Notes under the pieces: model-generated
Told to the model about the DNA's origin: nothing
Databases searched by the model: none
The model's input: the letters and a program-made list of their open reading frames with translations, nothing else
Assembly: GCA_010645155.1 (NCBI GenBank)
Contig: CM021314.1
Coordinates: 470,364 to 534,363 of the forward strand
Reading direction: 5' to 3'
DNA: 64,000 bases
From: Tigriopus japonicus
Lineage: Eukaryota > Arthropoda > Copepoda > Harpacticoida > Harpacticidae
In this document: in pieces, positions 31,760 through 45,294 of the stretch
Layout of the letters: every line of letters begins with the position of its first letter
Position numbering within the stretch: the stretch's first letter is position 1
Program-made: the position numbers and the translations under genes

Positions 31760-34700
31760 CTTCCCTTCAGAAAGATTTGGAAAAAGATGTCAAAATCAAA
31801 ATAAGAAAAGATGCAAAGAGAATTTATTTTCCTTTTGATTCAATAAATTTTGTTTATCTGCTATTCCAAACTATGACTTCAGACTTTGTTTAGTGATTGT
31901 AATAAAGGAAAAGTCAGGTTCTTCTGCAATTAATGAGAAAAAATTCAGGTAAATAACCAAAAAATCTGATTTCGTTACATTGTTTCAAAATACTTACCGA
32001 AATTCTTACATTTTTTGGCGATACTTCTTAACAAAATTTGGTGGCCCTTGTTTTGTAATGAAAGTTAGGCAGATGAAAAAGTAGGTTAAATGCCACGTCA
32101 TTGCGGGGAGTAAAATACCGGTTAGTATACCTAGGGATGTAACGAGCCATTGTTAAGATTTGTACAACTCGAGACAAGATGATGCCTATTTTTGGCCCTA
32201 ATATTGGCGTTAGAGCCAAAATTGTGTAAGCCGAGCCAAATGGCAACAACATAGGAATTCAAGAATAATACGAACGTTTTGATCAAGGACAATCTTTTAT
32301 TTGGAATTTTTTAAATACCTTTTGGAAGAAAAGTAAAAGGTAAAAATATTGGGGTAAAATGATGAAGTTGATCTTCAAAGTAATCTAAATCTAAAATTTA
32401 AGATTCGACTTCTTAGAGATCGGTTCCGACAACGGATTGGTTCTTGGGGTTTTGGACGAAACTCACAACGATCCAACGTCAGAACCGATCCGATCCGATA
32501 CTGAGTTGGCCCATGGCCGATCTGGACCCATCCTTAGTACCAACTACCTCCTGCATTAGGCATGATTGAAAATTATTGGCGCGTTTTCCCCGAATTAGTA
32601 TGCGAGACAGATTGAATGGTGCATTTTTTACCTATCCCTGTTTTTGAGACGATTTTTTGCTGACATTGAGAAAATGGTTCAACCTACACTGATACTCCTT
32701 TTGAAGACCAACTTCATCCCTAAAGTCAGCTTACCTCAGATTGGAAAGTCTCTTGGCCCTTTGTTCTGCTCATATCTGCAAGTAGCTGCTAGCACTCACG
32801 GATGTCATCCTGCTCGCTTCCGATACTCTGCAAGGCAGCAGAAGTCATTTTGGAGGGCGGGAGCGAGTCGGTTTCCATAGAGGAGACCCGACGGCGGAGA
32901 CAAGAAGCTGCTGCCGTTCTGGTCTTCGGCGCGTTCTACCCCTGAACTTCGGACGACGGCGACACTGGCGAGAGGGCAGCAGAACGAGAGCAGAGCGAAA
33001 GAGTGAGAGAGTTGGATCGATCGTCGCCGGCAACTAATGAGTGGAAAGAGCGGCCGATGGAGGTCGATTAGCAATGGATTCTCGGTATCCCAGAACAGTT
33101 CTTGAAGGAGCAGGAGCTCTATCTCGCGTTGGAACTAGTGAGTTAATAAACAGCACTCGCTGGTACTTCAGGAATAGGGCTAATCGTCTAAAATTGGCTT
33201 AAAAAGTCAGTGTTCTAACAAAAATATCTTTCGAGTGATGTGATTTGAGTTTGATTTGGATTGAGTGTTTTGTGACTCAAGTGGGAGCAAGTGACCCCTT
33301 TGTTCATTAAGGGAGCCAATGAGTTAGTTGTTTGACAACATAATGAAATTGGACTTTGAGTGCAGTGAAGGCTGACTAGAAGGTCCAAAGAAAGTCTGCT
33401 CAGCAGGCTCAGTGTGTTTATGAGGCATTCATCACTCAGCACCAACTTCACAATATTCATTTTGTAAGTCTATTCTCCTCCTAAGTAACAAATCAAAGAT
33501 CATTTTCATTTCCAAAATTGCGATCAATTGGTTTGTCCTTTTAACTCTTATGAGAGTTGAATTCAAGCCTTCTCATATCCAAATTAAAGTTAATATACTA
33601 ATCAGTAGGTACGGGCAAATAGTGTAAAAATATTTTTGGGAACATAAACCCATTTTTCTACTTTTTTTCTTTTTATTTACGAATTTGGCCAAAACTAACA
33701 AATTGTAGTTACAATCTTCGGTTTTGAGAATAACTTTTGAATTTTTAGTTTCAATAAATTTTTGAACTTGTCAAAAAAAAGCTTTGTTTGGCAATTAAGC
33801 ACTCAACACCTGGATTAAATATGTGCATTTCAGACACAAACTTCACCTAAAGAAACTTAAATTATGGTAATGAAATGACTTGAAAAATAATGCAGCTTTT
33901 AGGCTTGATTTAATTGCCTACTAAGATCGCTATTTCTGAAAAAAGCCCTTATGAACTTGGAAACGTTACTTACAACTTGTTACTTAAAAAGAAAAAATCA
34001 GAAGATTGCTTTCTAGTGTATTCTAAACAACCTTAAACCCTTTTTTGGCCCGTGGCCTAAGTTATAGAACTCAATTACATGTGGGGCATTGTCTTTTAAC
34101 CTCAAAACTGGTCTCACCTGCATTTAAAATTTAAAAATGACTTCTCAAGCTCAACTAGGCGCAGTAGTTACTGTGATTATGCATGACTTTTTAGGCCCAA
34201 ATGCAAGTTATTTGCTTTTTTCACATTTATTTGCCCTTTCAACCTTTTTCTGCACTTTATTTTGTATTTTTGGAGACATTTATCTGCAACTTTTGGTAAC
34301 AGACTATATTTATTTATTTATTTATAGTAGGCCCACCCCTACTAATAAGACTCAACATCATGACTGAATGTATTGTCCCTCCGCAAGGAAAAAGCCTTGC
34401 CGTGAATGTTAAAACTATTTTGGTGTATTTGCTTTGTTCTTACTCAAAGACATGACTAAAAGCACAACTTAGAAATTGAAATAGTTTTGAACCAAAGTAC
34501 GTTAATCTGAGAAAATTATGACATCTCTTAGACTTTGCACCTTAAGCACATTTAAACAATAACCGCTCAACTAGTTCATATTCTCAAGCAACATAACGAT
34601 CAAGATAAGAGCTGATGATATTTTTTCGTGCCAAAGCAATATTCATGTTTATATTACATGGTTATATCATATTTCTTGATAATTTGAAGCAATTGGGGTG

Positions 34701-35214
34701 CGGAAGTGCTTTATCATGTAATAACTTGAGCAATCTGTGAGAGGTCTTCAACAAAATTCACCTCTAATTTGAATTTTTGAAAATCTGGCCTTAATGTAAG
34801 TACGGGAAGTAACTACTGATACTTTCAGAAGATCTTCATAGCCATTTTGAACAAGTAACACTCGGAAACCTAGATCAAAAAGGGCTCATCACAATTATTT
34901 TTCCTCTATAACAAAAGAGTATTGATACACTAATCTGTCTGGTAATTGAACCGAACTAAACATATCATTTTTGCAATCAACCATGAGACTGAATGGTGTT
35001 TTTCTCAAATCGAATAGGAACCTGACCTATCCTAAAACTACCCTTAAAACAAATCCAGTTGACCATTATCTCTATTGTAATCATGAAATGTATTAGATAA
35101 ATTGCAAACAGTCTCTGAATTTTCTGACCGAATGTTGCTCCCAAGTTTCATATACATACTCCTGTCATTTGTTTTGAAATCTTGGACTGGCAATTTGAAG
35201 CGAATTAACCGCCA
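31760..35214. other. Gene-poor AT-rich region with one GC-rich island
   Basis: I find no supportable gene. The exception in composition is about 32800-33115, which is GC- and CpG-rich and followed by AATAAA near 33147 and GTGTTCTAACA near 33212. That order would fit a solo LTR or an unrelated promoter or first exon; no partner repeat or target duplication was found. Confidence 0.4.
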
Positions 35215-35350
35215 AAATCCGTCAGCCAAGGGTTCCGCTTTTGTCGCCGCTGTTTACGTTTGGTCGATGCTGCCTCTTTCGTCGTCGTCGTCGCCGCTGT
35301 CGCCGCCGCCTGACAATTGGCCGCGTGTCGTGCCCACCGTCATTGACTGG
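35215..35350 (+). promoter_or_regulatory. Short CpG-rich island with GTCGTC/GCCGCC repeats
   Basis: A sharp local rise in GC with trinucleotide runs, ending at GACTGGTAAGG (about 35344-35354), which contains a good splice donor. It could be a non-coding first exon, perhaps of the large gene 10 kb downstream. No direct evidence links the two. Confidence 0.25.
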
Positions 35351-38300
35351 TAAGGTAGCGTCGTCAATCGATGGCCCATCGCCGCTCTTTTTTAGAGCTT
35401 GGTGCCAGTTAGGTACTTCCTCCTCTAAAGTGCCTGCAGATCCTGTCAGAACTCCTCATTCTTACTGGAATCAAGCTACATACATATAATTGTTGAGGAA
35501 GTTTAAAAGAATGTCGGACACCGTAGCATGTTCAAAACGAATGGTATGGAATCCTTACGGAAGAGTCTTGGACATAAATTGCGGCGTTTTAACTCTTGGA
35601 CACACTTGAAGTTCTTTTTGAACAGAGCTTTTTGTACAAAAATGATATTTGGTCTCTAAAATACTTCACAGCATTAACGCAATTAGTGTCAGTTCTTTTA
35701 ATTTTAGTCATTTGGAAAGAGTCCAAGACCCGTGCACGATTTAATAAGTTAATTTCCTCGTCAATGCTTTTTTCAACACTTCCAATGTGGTCTATAGACA
35801 GCATTTTAGCTTCCCATTGTTGAGTTTCCAAGTAATCTTAATCAGAGTTAGCCGTGATCTAAATGAAATGCTTGATTACTTAATGTGAGACTCAATGTTT
35901 GTCCCAACCAAGGCGTTACCACTGGAATTGGGGAAAATGGTTTGCCTTGAAGTCATTTGGTCTGACAAGATCTTAAACCGAACTATCTTGGTGTTCAGTA
36001 GCCTTGGACTTTTTTTCTGCTCCTTTTGCCATTAGGGAAAGGCAAGCTAGAAAGCAGCTACTTAGCCCGTCCTCAGACACTGCAGTCACCAAAGAATGGT
36101 TCCAAGCCCACTGAGATGGTACTGTGTGTGAGCTAGGCATTTCCAAACGAAGGTGGTCCAAGCTTCTACTTACACTGACAGGAAGTTAGTTCTCGACGTT
36201 GGGGAGCTCACACCACACTATAGAAATCCTGTATTCCAAAAGAACATTTTTGGAGTTCATATTACCAAAGCAAATTTTTGCTATGGGCAAATCGAGCTTC
36301 TTCGAAGCTCTCGATGTTTGTCCATGTTTGGTGCGTCAACAGTAAAAAGTTGAATGCAATCAAACGAATCACATTGTGGGAGAGAAATGCCTCTTGCTAC
36401 TACAGCCTTTTAGACGATAAAAACTCGAACCTTGATTGGAATACGCAAAGGAGTTCATATCTTTGCAAGTCAAAACAAACGCAATGCTGTTCAACACCAA
36501 TGAACGTAAAGGCCAAGATTGCCGACAAGATGGTTGTTCTGGGTGGTTTCCTTGTGAGTTTTGGCAAATAATTTGCTTTGTATTTGAGTTATCGCAACAT
36601 AGTCCCAAAACAGCCATGATAGTTGAATAAGAAGTAGTTTTTCTTCTGCTGAAGAACTAACTTTTCCTTGAATTTCGCAACCTTTAAAGATTCATCCTTT
36701 GAGCAAAAAAAATTGAGCTACGCAAACTTCACAATTGCAAGGTATAAATATGAAGGATATTTGTAACAATAGTAGGCTTTACCATTTGGGCTGTTTTGTT
36801 TAGTTCCAACACAAAAGATAGAAGCGACCGATCAAAGTGAATTGTTCAAATATTGCTGCTTTGTGCATACTAACCTTTCTACCAACGGTACAAGTGAGTA
36901 AATACCTGGAGTATATTGACAGTTGGCACACAAAGCTTTGAGGGCATTGCTACTCCCGATCGTAATCGCTTTTATTGGCTGCGATTGTTCTTGTTAAGAG
37001 ACATAAATTGATTTAATACAAGGTTCCATTTAGGCGTATATAATCAAGGGCAACGCCCTAGTCTGCACTGTAAAAATCACTTTTACAAGAGGTTGGTCCA
37101 TTAAACCGTAATGGAAAAATTCGTGAATCATTTTTAATCAGGGAGACTTAAAACTCAGTAATATGCATTTTTATGTTATTGGAGATCCTAAATTTTCTTT
37201 AGTGTAAGCAAATGCTTATCTTACCTTTTACGATTGACCTAATTTGGCATTTGATGTTTTTTTTTGCCTTTTTAAAGTCCAAATTTGAACTATGCACAAT
37301 TTATATCGGTGAAAAAGAAGTTGATTCAGCTAATAAAAAATGTTGATCATTTTTTCGCATATTCTAAGGAAAAAACGGGCGTCTAAGAATCCTTAAAGGA
37401 TACAAGTTCTTTTTCGTGGCATTTGAAATAAATTCGGCTCTCTTTGCAACTCAAAAAACACTTTCTCAAGATAATTAATATAAAGGGCTTCAGCAAGGTC
37501 TCTTTAATTGAAATGTTGCAAGAAAAAGCTGAGTGGAGCCGTGGCTCGAAAAAATAACGGAGAGACTTAGCTTTTGAAAATTTATTGACTCACTATCTAT
37601 TTTGCATGTTTTATTTTAGCAAAATAATTCGCCGAGGAATTTCAGGAATGCAACGCATGATCGGTCGGACTTTTCAGAATTGAACTGAACTTCAAAACTG
37701 GTTTGATTTTTCAAGAACTGTTCTTATTTTTTTGTGCACAAATCTACCTCTTCAGATGACTTTCCTTTCAAAAGTCAAAGTAAGAGGGGCGTTTTTCTTA
37801 ATCTTGAGATTTTGTGACTTCATTTTGGCCTTTGAAGAAGTTTCGTTCAATGCATGGAAATAATATGCGCATAATTTAGGGTTAAAAATCGGCTTTGATT
37901 TGGACTTTTTCTCGGACAATGACAAGAAACATGTCGTGATTCAAACAAGCGTGTATTTATCTGAAAAGGCAAAAGATTATGTGTCAATCAAATCAGTTCA
38001 ATACCTAACACAATGGAATAGGGAGATGTATGCATTTTCGTCTGCCTTCCAGGAAATAGTTATTAATGGTTCGTGAAAGATTTGAGAGACAAAAACCTCT
38101 CTTTTTCTCAAAGAGGTTCCGTTTGCCGTTGGATTCAGGTTTAGCATAATGAGAGGGTGTGTGTGCATTCTTAAAATGTGTGATCTTTATTTTACGACGA
38201 TTGGACGTGTACGTAGATTTCCTGTGTCTTGAATGAACTGTCGATTCGTTGCTCGCTTTGACAGGACTCCGCCATAAAGCGCAAATTATGAGCATTTCTC

Positions 38301-41300
38301 ACAGCACCCCTTAGACACATACTCACTTATCCACTCAACAAGGCACCGATTCAGAGTTGGTCAGCAATGGTAGCACTAGCCCAACAACCAAACCCATCAA
38401 TTCAGACAAACCCACAATATATGTAAAACACCTTTCAACCGATTCTCGCGAACAGATGACTCCATCAACCATAGAATGACTTGAGCCAGAAATCCCCAAT
38501 GCAAAGACAAAACCTCGCCAATTGCATTTCTCAACTTGTTTTATTTTGTAGCTTTGGCTTACTTTCAAATTTTATTGCCTCGAGGATACTAAGATGAGAG
38601 TTTCCATGATCATTCTTATCCTCCTCAGGATTTGTACATGTAGAACGGCATGCACAAAAACCACATCATTTTGATGTGATTGAAATTTCAACCACGCTAA
38701 TTGCCTGTCAATTGTTGACAACAATTTGGCCAATGCTATTTAGATTTTTGAATGGTCATTATGAGAAAATTCTTCCATTGATAGCAAATTTTCTAATCAA
38801 ACTTTGCTCAAAAGCTTTTTCCTTACTCATTCGGTAGTGTTCTGCGTGTCAATTAAAAAGAATAAAGAAATTAACTTTTTAGTGCTTCTTATTGCATTTC
38901 AGTTTTAGTTCGAAGCTTATTCCAATGATGATTAATTAAATTCCAAAATTAAGTGTTTTGATTTGTGCTTGAAATTAACAACTTTCAAAAACAATGACAC
39001 TTTATTGCAATTGATTATGACTTAACACATGAAACCTGAGTCCCTTAAAATAATATGGAGCTGAGACCCAAAGCTGCTTCAAAATAGGACTCCGGTAAAG
39101 TTTGCTCCCGGAAAGGAAGCCTGTTTCTATCAAGAAGTTGAAGAGCTTGAGGAACCCTGTGAATCACGAGCTTGTGTTTTTTTTCTCCTCGTTCTACACA
39201 GTTTCATGATTTGCTCTTTAAAAAAGCGTGAGTTTGAGCATGATTTGGACCTTTGCATGCATTAAAGGTTCCTGACAGCATTGATTACGTTTTCTTGGTT
39301 ATTTACTTCAGCTGCAAGTGTTTGGTCTGAAATCGAAGAAAACTGATACATTTGATTCGCATTGAATGTTGACTGAAAAGCATTCTGTTTATCGAACGCT
39401 TCCAAAGTTCTTATACGCGCTGGTTAGCTATCTGGCATATCAAAAATTGCTTCCTTCGTGTTTTTGGTCATGTTTTCCATTAGCATACCTCTGTCCCATC
39501 ATTAATCATCTCCGGCCTCAGAGTAGAACCTACATCCATACTACAGTATATTACTACGTTCATGCCTACGTTTGTATTTGAGTGCCATGATTATGCACCA
39601 ACACAGAGGAGACGCATTACCAATGGCAGATGAACAACCTCCTCGTAAGGGAAGAAAGGGGATTATTGATTGTTTTCTTCATGATCTTGTAACTAACAAC
39701 CCGTCATTCCATGTTCGTGGGTGATGGACAAGCCGAATGAACCAACCTTTGGGCTGCACAGGCCACAATTTGGAGGGAATCCTAGTGTTTTGGGGGGATG
39801 GATTGTTGAGTACTCGAGCACGTGACGATCCTCCGCATTAAGTCTTCATTTATTCAAATCTGCCGATTGATTTTGATCCGATCAAAGATAACAACATTAT
39901 CACCGTCTCCTTTTCTAAACTGGCAAAAGATGGTCGATGTCAATCAGCGTGAATTTTCGACATGGTCAAATAAATGTTATACTGTAGATATGATCCTGCT
40001 AAGAAGTTTTAGTTTAACCCTTCCTTTGGTGTTTTCCCAGACACGCTTACCTTGCTAACTCGAAGGAGGCTTGCTTGGCCCTCCATTCGATAAAATCACT
40101 TTGACGCCGGTCGAGATCGTGTAATTGTTGGGCAATTTCTGGCCTATTTATCACACCCTAACTGACAAGAATGAGCAAGAGGCTGTTCAACTCGAGCCTC
40201 ACCAACACCTTCTACCATAATATGACGTAGTCGAGGAGGAGATACTAGCACATCGGACATATAGGAGGAGGTTTCGAATCACCCACTGTCTAAAAAAATT
40301 TGTTCTAGTTGTTGGGTCCTGACTATCATTATAACCTTTTTCATTACTATTATGATTACGACTTTTGTTGCCGGATCAAGCCCAGCCAAAAACTGCTTCG
40401 AGTTCAAGGCAATAAATCGCCAAAGTGAAATAATAATGAACAGACATTATTATTATGATCCCGTTCAACCGATAATAAGGCACGGCATATCGGGAATGCT
40501 TTGGACTGGTGGCGGCGCATTCTTCTTCTAAGCCCTCTTGTTCATCCGATCGGTGAGTTATGAGAGCATTTTTATCTCAAATAGGGCGGTTAGCTAACCA
40601 ACCAGTTTGTAAGCGAACAATCTAAATGGGAAAGGTGCCCAGGGAACCAAAATGTATAATTGTCTATTGTTTGCTCAACCCAACACCACCACTCACTCAC
40701 TCACCGGCTCCTTTTTCCTTTCTTGCGTTTTGAAATATCGCCGGGTACGTACGATAAATACACCCGTAAAAAAGTTTCGTAATACTACCCAAACCATTGA
40801 AGCCAATTCATCTTCTCATAATTCACTCCCAAAATCCTGATATAGCGGTGGAAAAAATGTTGGACGGCAACGATGATGATCTATAATCACGCCAAGTTCG
40901 GTGGTTGACTCTCATATGGGAGACGACCAAGTTCAAATATCGTCTGTGCATCTTCATAGTGCAAAAAAATGCTCTTTGTATGGATTGATCTAGTTTCCAA
41001 CGAAGGCAAACATTATGGACATTCTTGAAATTGACCAAAATCCTTGAGGACAATTATCCTCATTCTTTCATTCATTTCGTAGGCACAAGAGGCTTCACTT
41101 TACCAAATTGGCGCAATCACGCTTTTGGTCCAAATCGAGAGCTAAATTTCAATCTAAATCTGGGCAAGTTTTTTTGGGGGGATAGCATTTATTCTACGCT
41201 AGAGTTCCAAAACACCCAGGATCAGTAGCAGAATGCTTGATCTTTTTCCATGAAGTGTCAAGTCGATTGATGAGTTCATTTGTTCATCTGTGGACACGAA

Positions 41301-44300
41301 AGTGGTTTTATTAAAATGCAAGATGATCTATTGAACATGTTCCAATGTCTGACTATGGAGAGACGACTCATGCTGATAGTTCCAGCCCAGTTGGAGTACA
41401 CGGATACCAGGTGATGGTGATGATACCTTCTCGGAATCGAGCAAGAAACTTCTTGAACGAAGGGACGCATACGTTCTGACTGGCACTAAGTGCATTATGC
41501 TGATGATTATTGTCATGCTCAGTCAGAGTCAGATCCCAAATATGGAGTCAAATCATTTCTGGGATGCCCCATCCTTGTCTTGACTGAGCTCCCTATTCGT
41601 TTCCTTCCACTGGGACTCAACCGCGGCCATTCCCTGACTATAATTTGTCAATCCAGCTCGATTATGGCCACTCTCCTGAGGCGGATTCGCTTTTCTTCTA
41701 TTCTGAATTCAAATCTCTTGACTAAATGTGGTTGTTGTTCATCAACCGCACTATCAAACTGAGTTATAGCTTGGATATAGTGACAGTACTCTGAAGGAGG
41801 ACCAAAGTCTTCACCAAGGCCGAAGGATGTCTAAAAAGTTCATATTTTTCAAGCTCTTACCAGGAAACCAAAATGAAAAGCAAAACCAAAAGTTGCTTCG
41901 CATTTTTTTGGGCTTGAATTTAATGGATTCTCTCATTGACCGGGTGTTTGTTAGAAACATGTGTACTGACTTTTGACCGCAATTTCAAAATCCTGAGTTC
42001 AAGGATATAGTACAATCAAATCTCGGTCTGCCTCGATCTTTCAGTCTCTCTTTTCGGCACTCTAACTCCAAGCTAACGACAACATATTATGGAACTCAGT
42101 TGAAACAAAATGGGTGGCATTCCTCGAGTAATTGAAAGTCTGGGATGTGTTTCTCCTCCAGGTGTCATTTCAGAACAATCATCATCTGACATTAATCTTG
42201 AGTTAACGCAGGGTGATAACGAATACATTGCTCTTCATTCGTGTCTTTTGTGGCGTTGAACAATGCTCGTCGGACGGGGCGTATGTTATTGACCACCCGT
42301 TTGCCACTGTCTCAGTTTCATAAAAATTTGCCTTGAAAGAGTGTCCTCTGCAAATTTCTCCATCTAATTAGCATTCAATCTCACAGCAGTCTACGTCGTT
42401 GATAACTTCATTTACTACATGCGTATGTGGGTGAGTCAAAACAGTTTTAACCTGAGGTAGTTTTTCCCTACCAGCAATACTTTTTCATGTAGATTTAAAC
42501 GGACCATTTTCCATGTGCTGTTGGACAGAATTCTCGGGAATCGCGCCAAGTTGAAACAAAAGATCGAGTCCAGAGGTAGCAATAACACACTAAAGCACTG
42601 TAGAGTGTAGTCGATAAGACCACGGTAGTTTCCAGAAGGTGTTCATGTCAAAAAGTGGTGGCGTAGTCAGGAGAAACGGGAAGGATGAAAGGTGTCCCAC
42701 CATGGGGTTGATCACCACCTGGGGGATCTTGAATCAAACTCTAATGATACGAGAACCTGCCTGCCTGCCTGCACTATCACCGCCTCGAATTCAGCATCTT
42801 TGCTTACTTCTTCGGACGAGCCAAGCGTACATTTTCCGAATAGCCACTATTAACTCCCCCATCAATTCACTTAGAGCACCTGAACGGGAGAAATTTCCAC
42901 CTCTCAACGAACTTTGTGGCTCCCATCTTGCCTGGTTTGGCCATCATGGCCCTTAAAATCATGGGCGCAAAGTTCCCTGGCTATCGTTGGACTTGAAAAC
43001 TCCGGATCGTAGTAATTGTTTCTCCAGATCCATATTTAATGAAAATGTGAGCCATTTTTCATGTCCACTGGACAAAGGAGAATCAATTTCCCACATACTC
43101 TATCACTTTGGATTTCTCTTGACGAGGAGACGTGACAGATTCATTATCAAGCAGACCTATTGACCGATGGCCCAATGAATAAGAATTCGAGGCCCTTTCT
43201 GTTCATCTCTTGCTGGATTGGTTGGTCATCTCGCTTGACAAACCCTCCCAAAAGCATATGTATATCATTTGACTTGGCGTCATGACGAGGGCATCTCTTT
43301 GTGCATTTACATGAGAGACTCTGATCTGAAATGACGGAAAGTGAGAATTGAAAATGTTTGACAACACATTCTGGAAACAAAACTTTCATGAAGTGGCTCT
43401 TTGCGTTCTCTTGATGTTGCTCTCGTTATAATTCCTTACTTGTCAATGTGGGTAGTGCCTTCATCCGATCTTTGAGTGGAGAGGATTAGTTTACACCGAA
43501 TTTCTACTTCTTTGCTGGCTGTCTTGGTCGTCTTTTGAACGTTGTACATGTCGACCGTGCGTATGTGGGTAGTAGTAATACAGTTCAAGTTGACATCCAG
43601 ATTGTGAAGAAAACGTGACAAGCAGAACGGACGAAGGAAACCCAATACGGCAATCCTGGGATGGACTAAGACAAGACGCTTCCAAATTGTTCCACTTTTC
43701 CCTCAGTTTTTAAGGCCGAAGGGATGACATTGATCCGTTGAGAGCTTAGTTCGACGCCACACATTTTCAACCCTAGCTACGTAAACTATCGAAATGGGCG
43801 AATATCTCTCGTAGTCAAATAACTCTCAGTAAAAACCACTGGACCACGATTAACAACCTGTTTTATATTATTCTACTCAACCATACCAAACAAAGAATGT
43901 CGCAAATGACTGTCTGAGTATGTGATCTGGATTAAAGGAGGGATCTTGTCTTCCGTTTTTTGACATGAAAAACTGAGTCAAATGAGCTCTTGAATTATGT
44001 ATTGATATCGAAATTGTCCAGCTGATTCACTGTTAGGGAATCTTGGAAGCCGTCGTCGATGAACGTTTGGCGTAAAGTGCAGTACACATGGACTAGAGTA
44101 CTTGAAGTGTCAGCTGAACCCACCAATCAGTTTACGTTTTGAAGCGATGATTCAGATGATTCTTGAGATGGGGTGGTACTTATCCAAATGACGAAGGAAA
44201 TGACTGGTGAAAATTCACAATGGGGCAGCCATATTTCATGGAGGATCCCATTGAATCACCGTAATGCACCATTGTCTTTTCCTTGGATACCTGAACTACA

Positions 44301-45294
44301 TACAGCTTAGCTTGTAGAGGCAAAACGTGTTAACAACGCACAGCAAATCGAGCAATCGAATCGTTGTAACGAAGGATCCAATCCCATATTATTAGATGCA
44401 TCGTGTTGATTTGAGATCATCACCTAATAAGGACCTACACTTGGCTTGGTTTGAGTTGGAAGTCATTAATTTGAGGCACTATCTCACATAAACACTCATA
44501 AATACACTTCAATGTATTGTGAGAGCAAATAGGCAGGCTAGTGCCACCACAATGGTCACGAGAAACATCTCTAAAACCAAATCCATTCAAGTGGAATGGC
44601 AGTCATCCGGTTAGAGCAGATTTACAAGATCACACCTCATCTATTGCCGTCAAGCGATAAATTGCCTCGAAGGAGCGAAAGAAGGAAGGAAGCAAGCAAG
44701 CAAGCAAACCAGAACCCAAAAGGTACTTATGGTGGCGTGGGACGCTCATGGTAGTATTGAATGGATGAATGAATACTTGTCGTACTCATTAGAGGCTTTT
44801 TCCTCCCTTGAACTTGCATTGTGATGGTTGTTGTGGTAGTAACAACAATAATAATAATGATAGTTAGTTGTAATGGAAGTAGCCGTCCGAAGACCTGCAA
44901 AAGGACCCTCTTTCACGTCAAAAGTGAGCGCAGGAGTGAGCTGACAGAGTTCGGTGTAGCATTATAATTGCTCTTGTATGATTAATTGATTAATCTAGTT
45001 AAACGTTTTGTAGCTTGAGGCAATAAGACAAGACATCGAGGGAAGTCTCGTTGGAACGATAAATTTCATGGCTAATGTGTGTATGTGCGGCCCATGGTTT
45101 GTGTTTTGTAATTGGATTTTGGCACCTCTCCGTTGCAGGTAACCATTGGCTGATTTCGATTTGCTCCTGAACCAAGGATGATGCCACCCCAAGACGTTGC
45201 CTCTCCAACAAGCTCGAGCCTCGTATGCGATTGGGATCGACATGGAATCTTGGTGGTCGTCTCTGACATCTGCGCCTAGTTTGCCCCTTTTCTT
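35351..45294. other. About 10 kb without a supportable gene
   Basis: Short frames on both strands have no domains, no consistent composition and no good splice chains. Simple repeats occur (AAGC at about 44690-44705). The last part may hold the 5' UTR and promoter of the zinc-finger gene. An in-frame TAG at 45277-45279 sits 15 bp before its first ATG. Confidence 0.4.
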
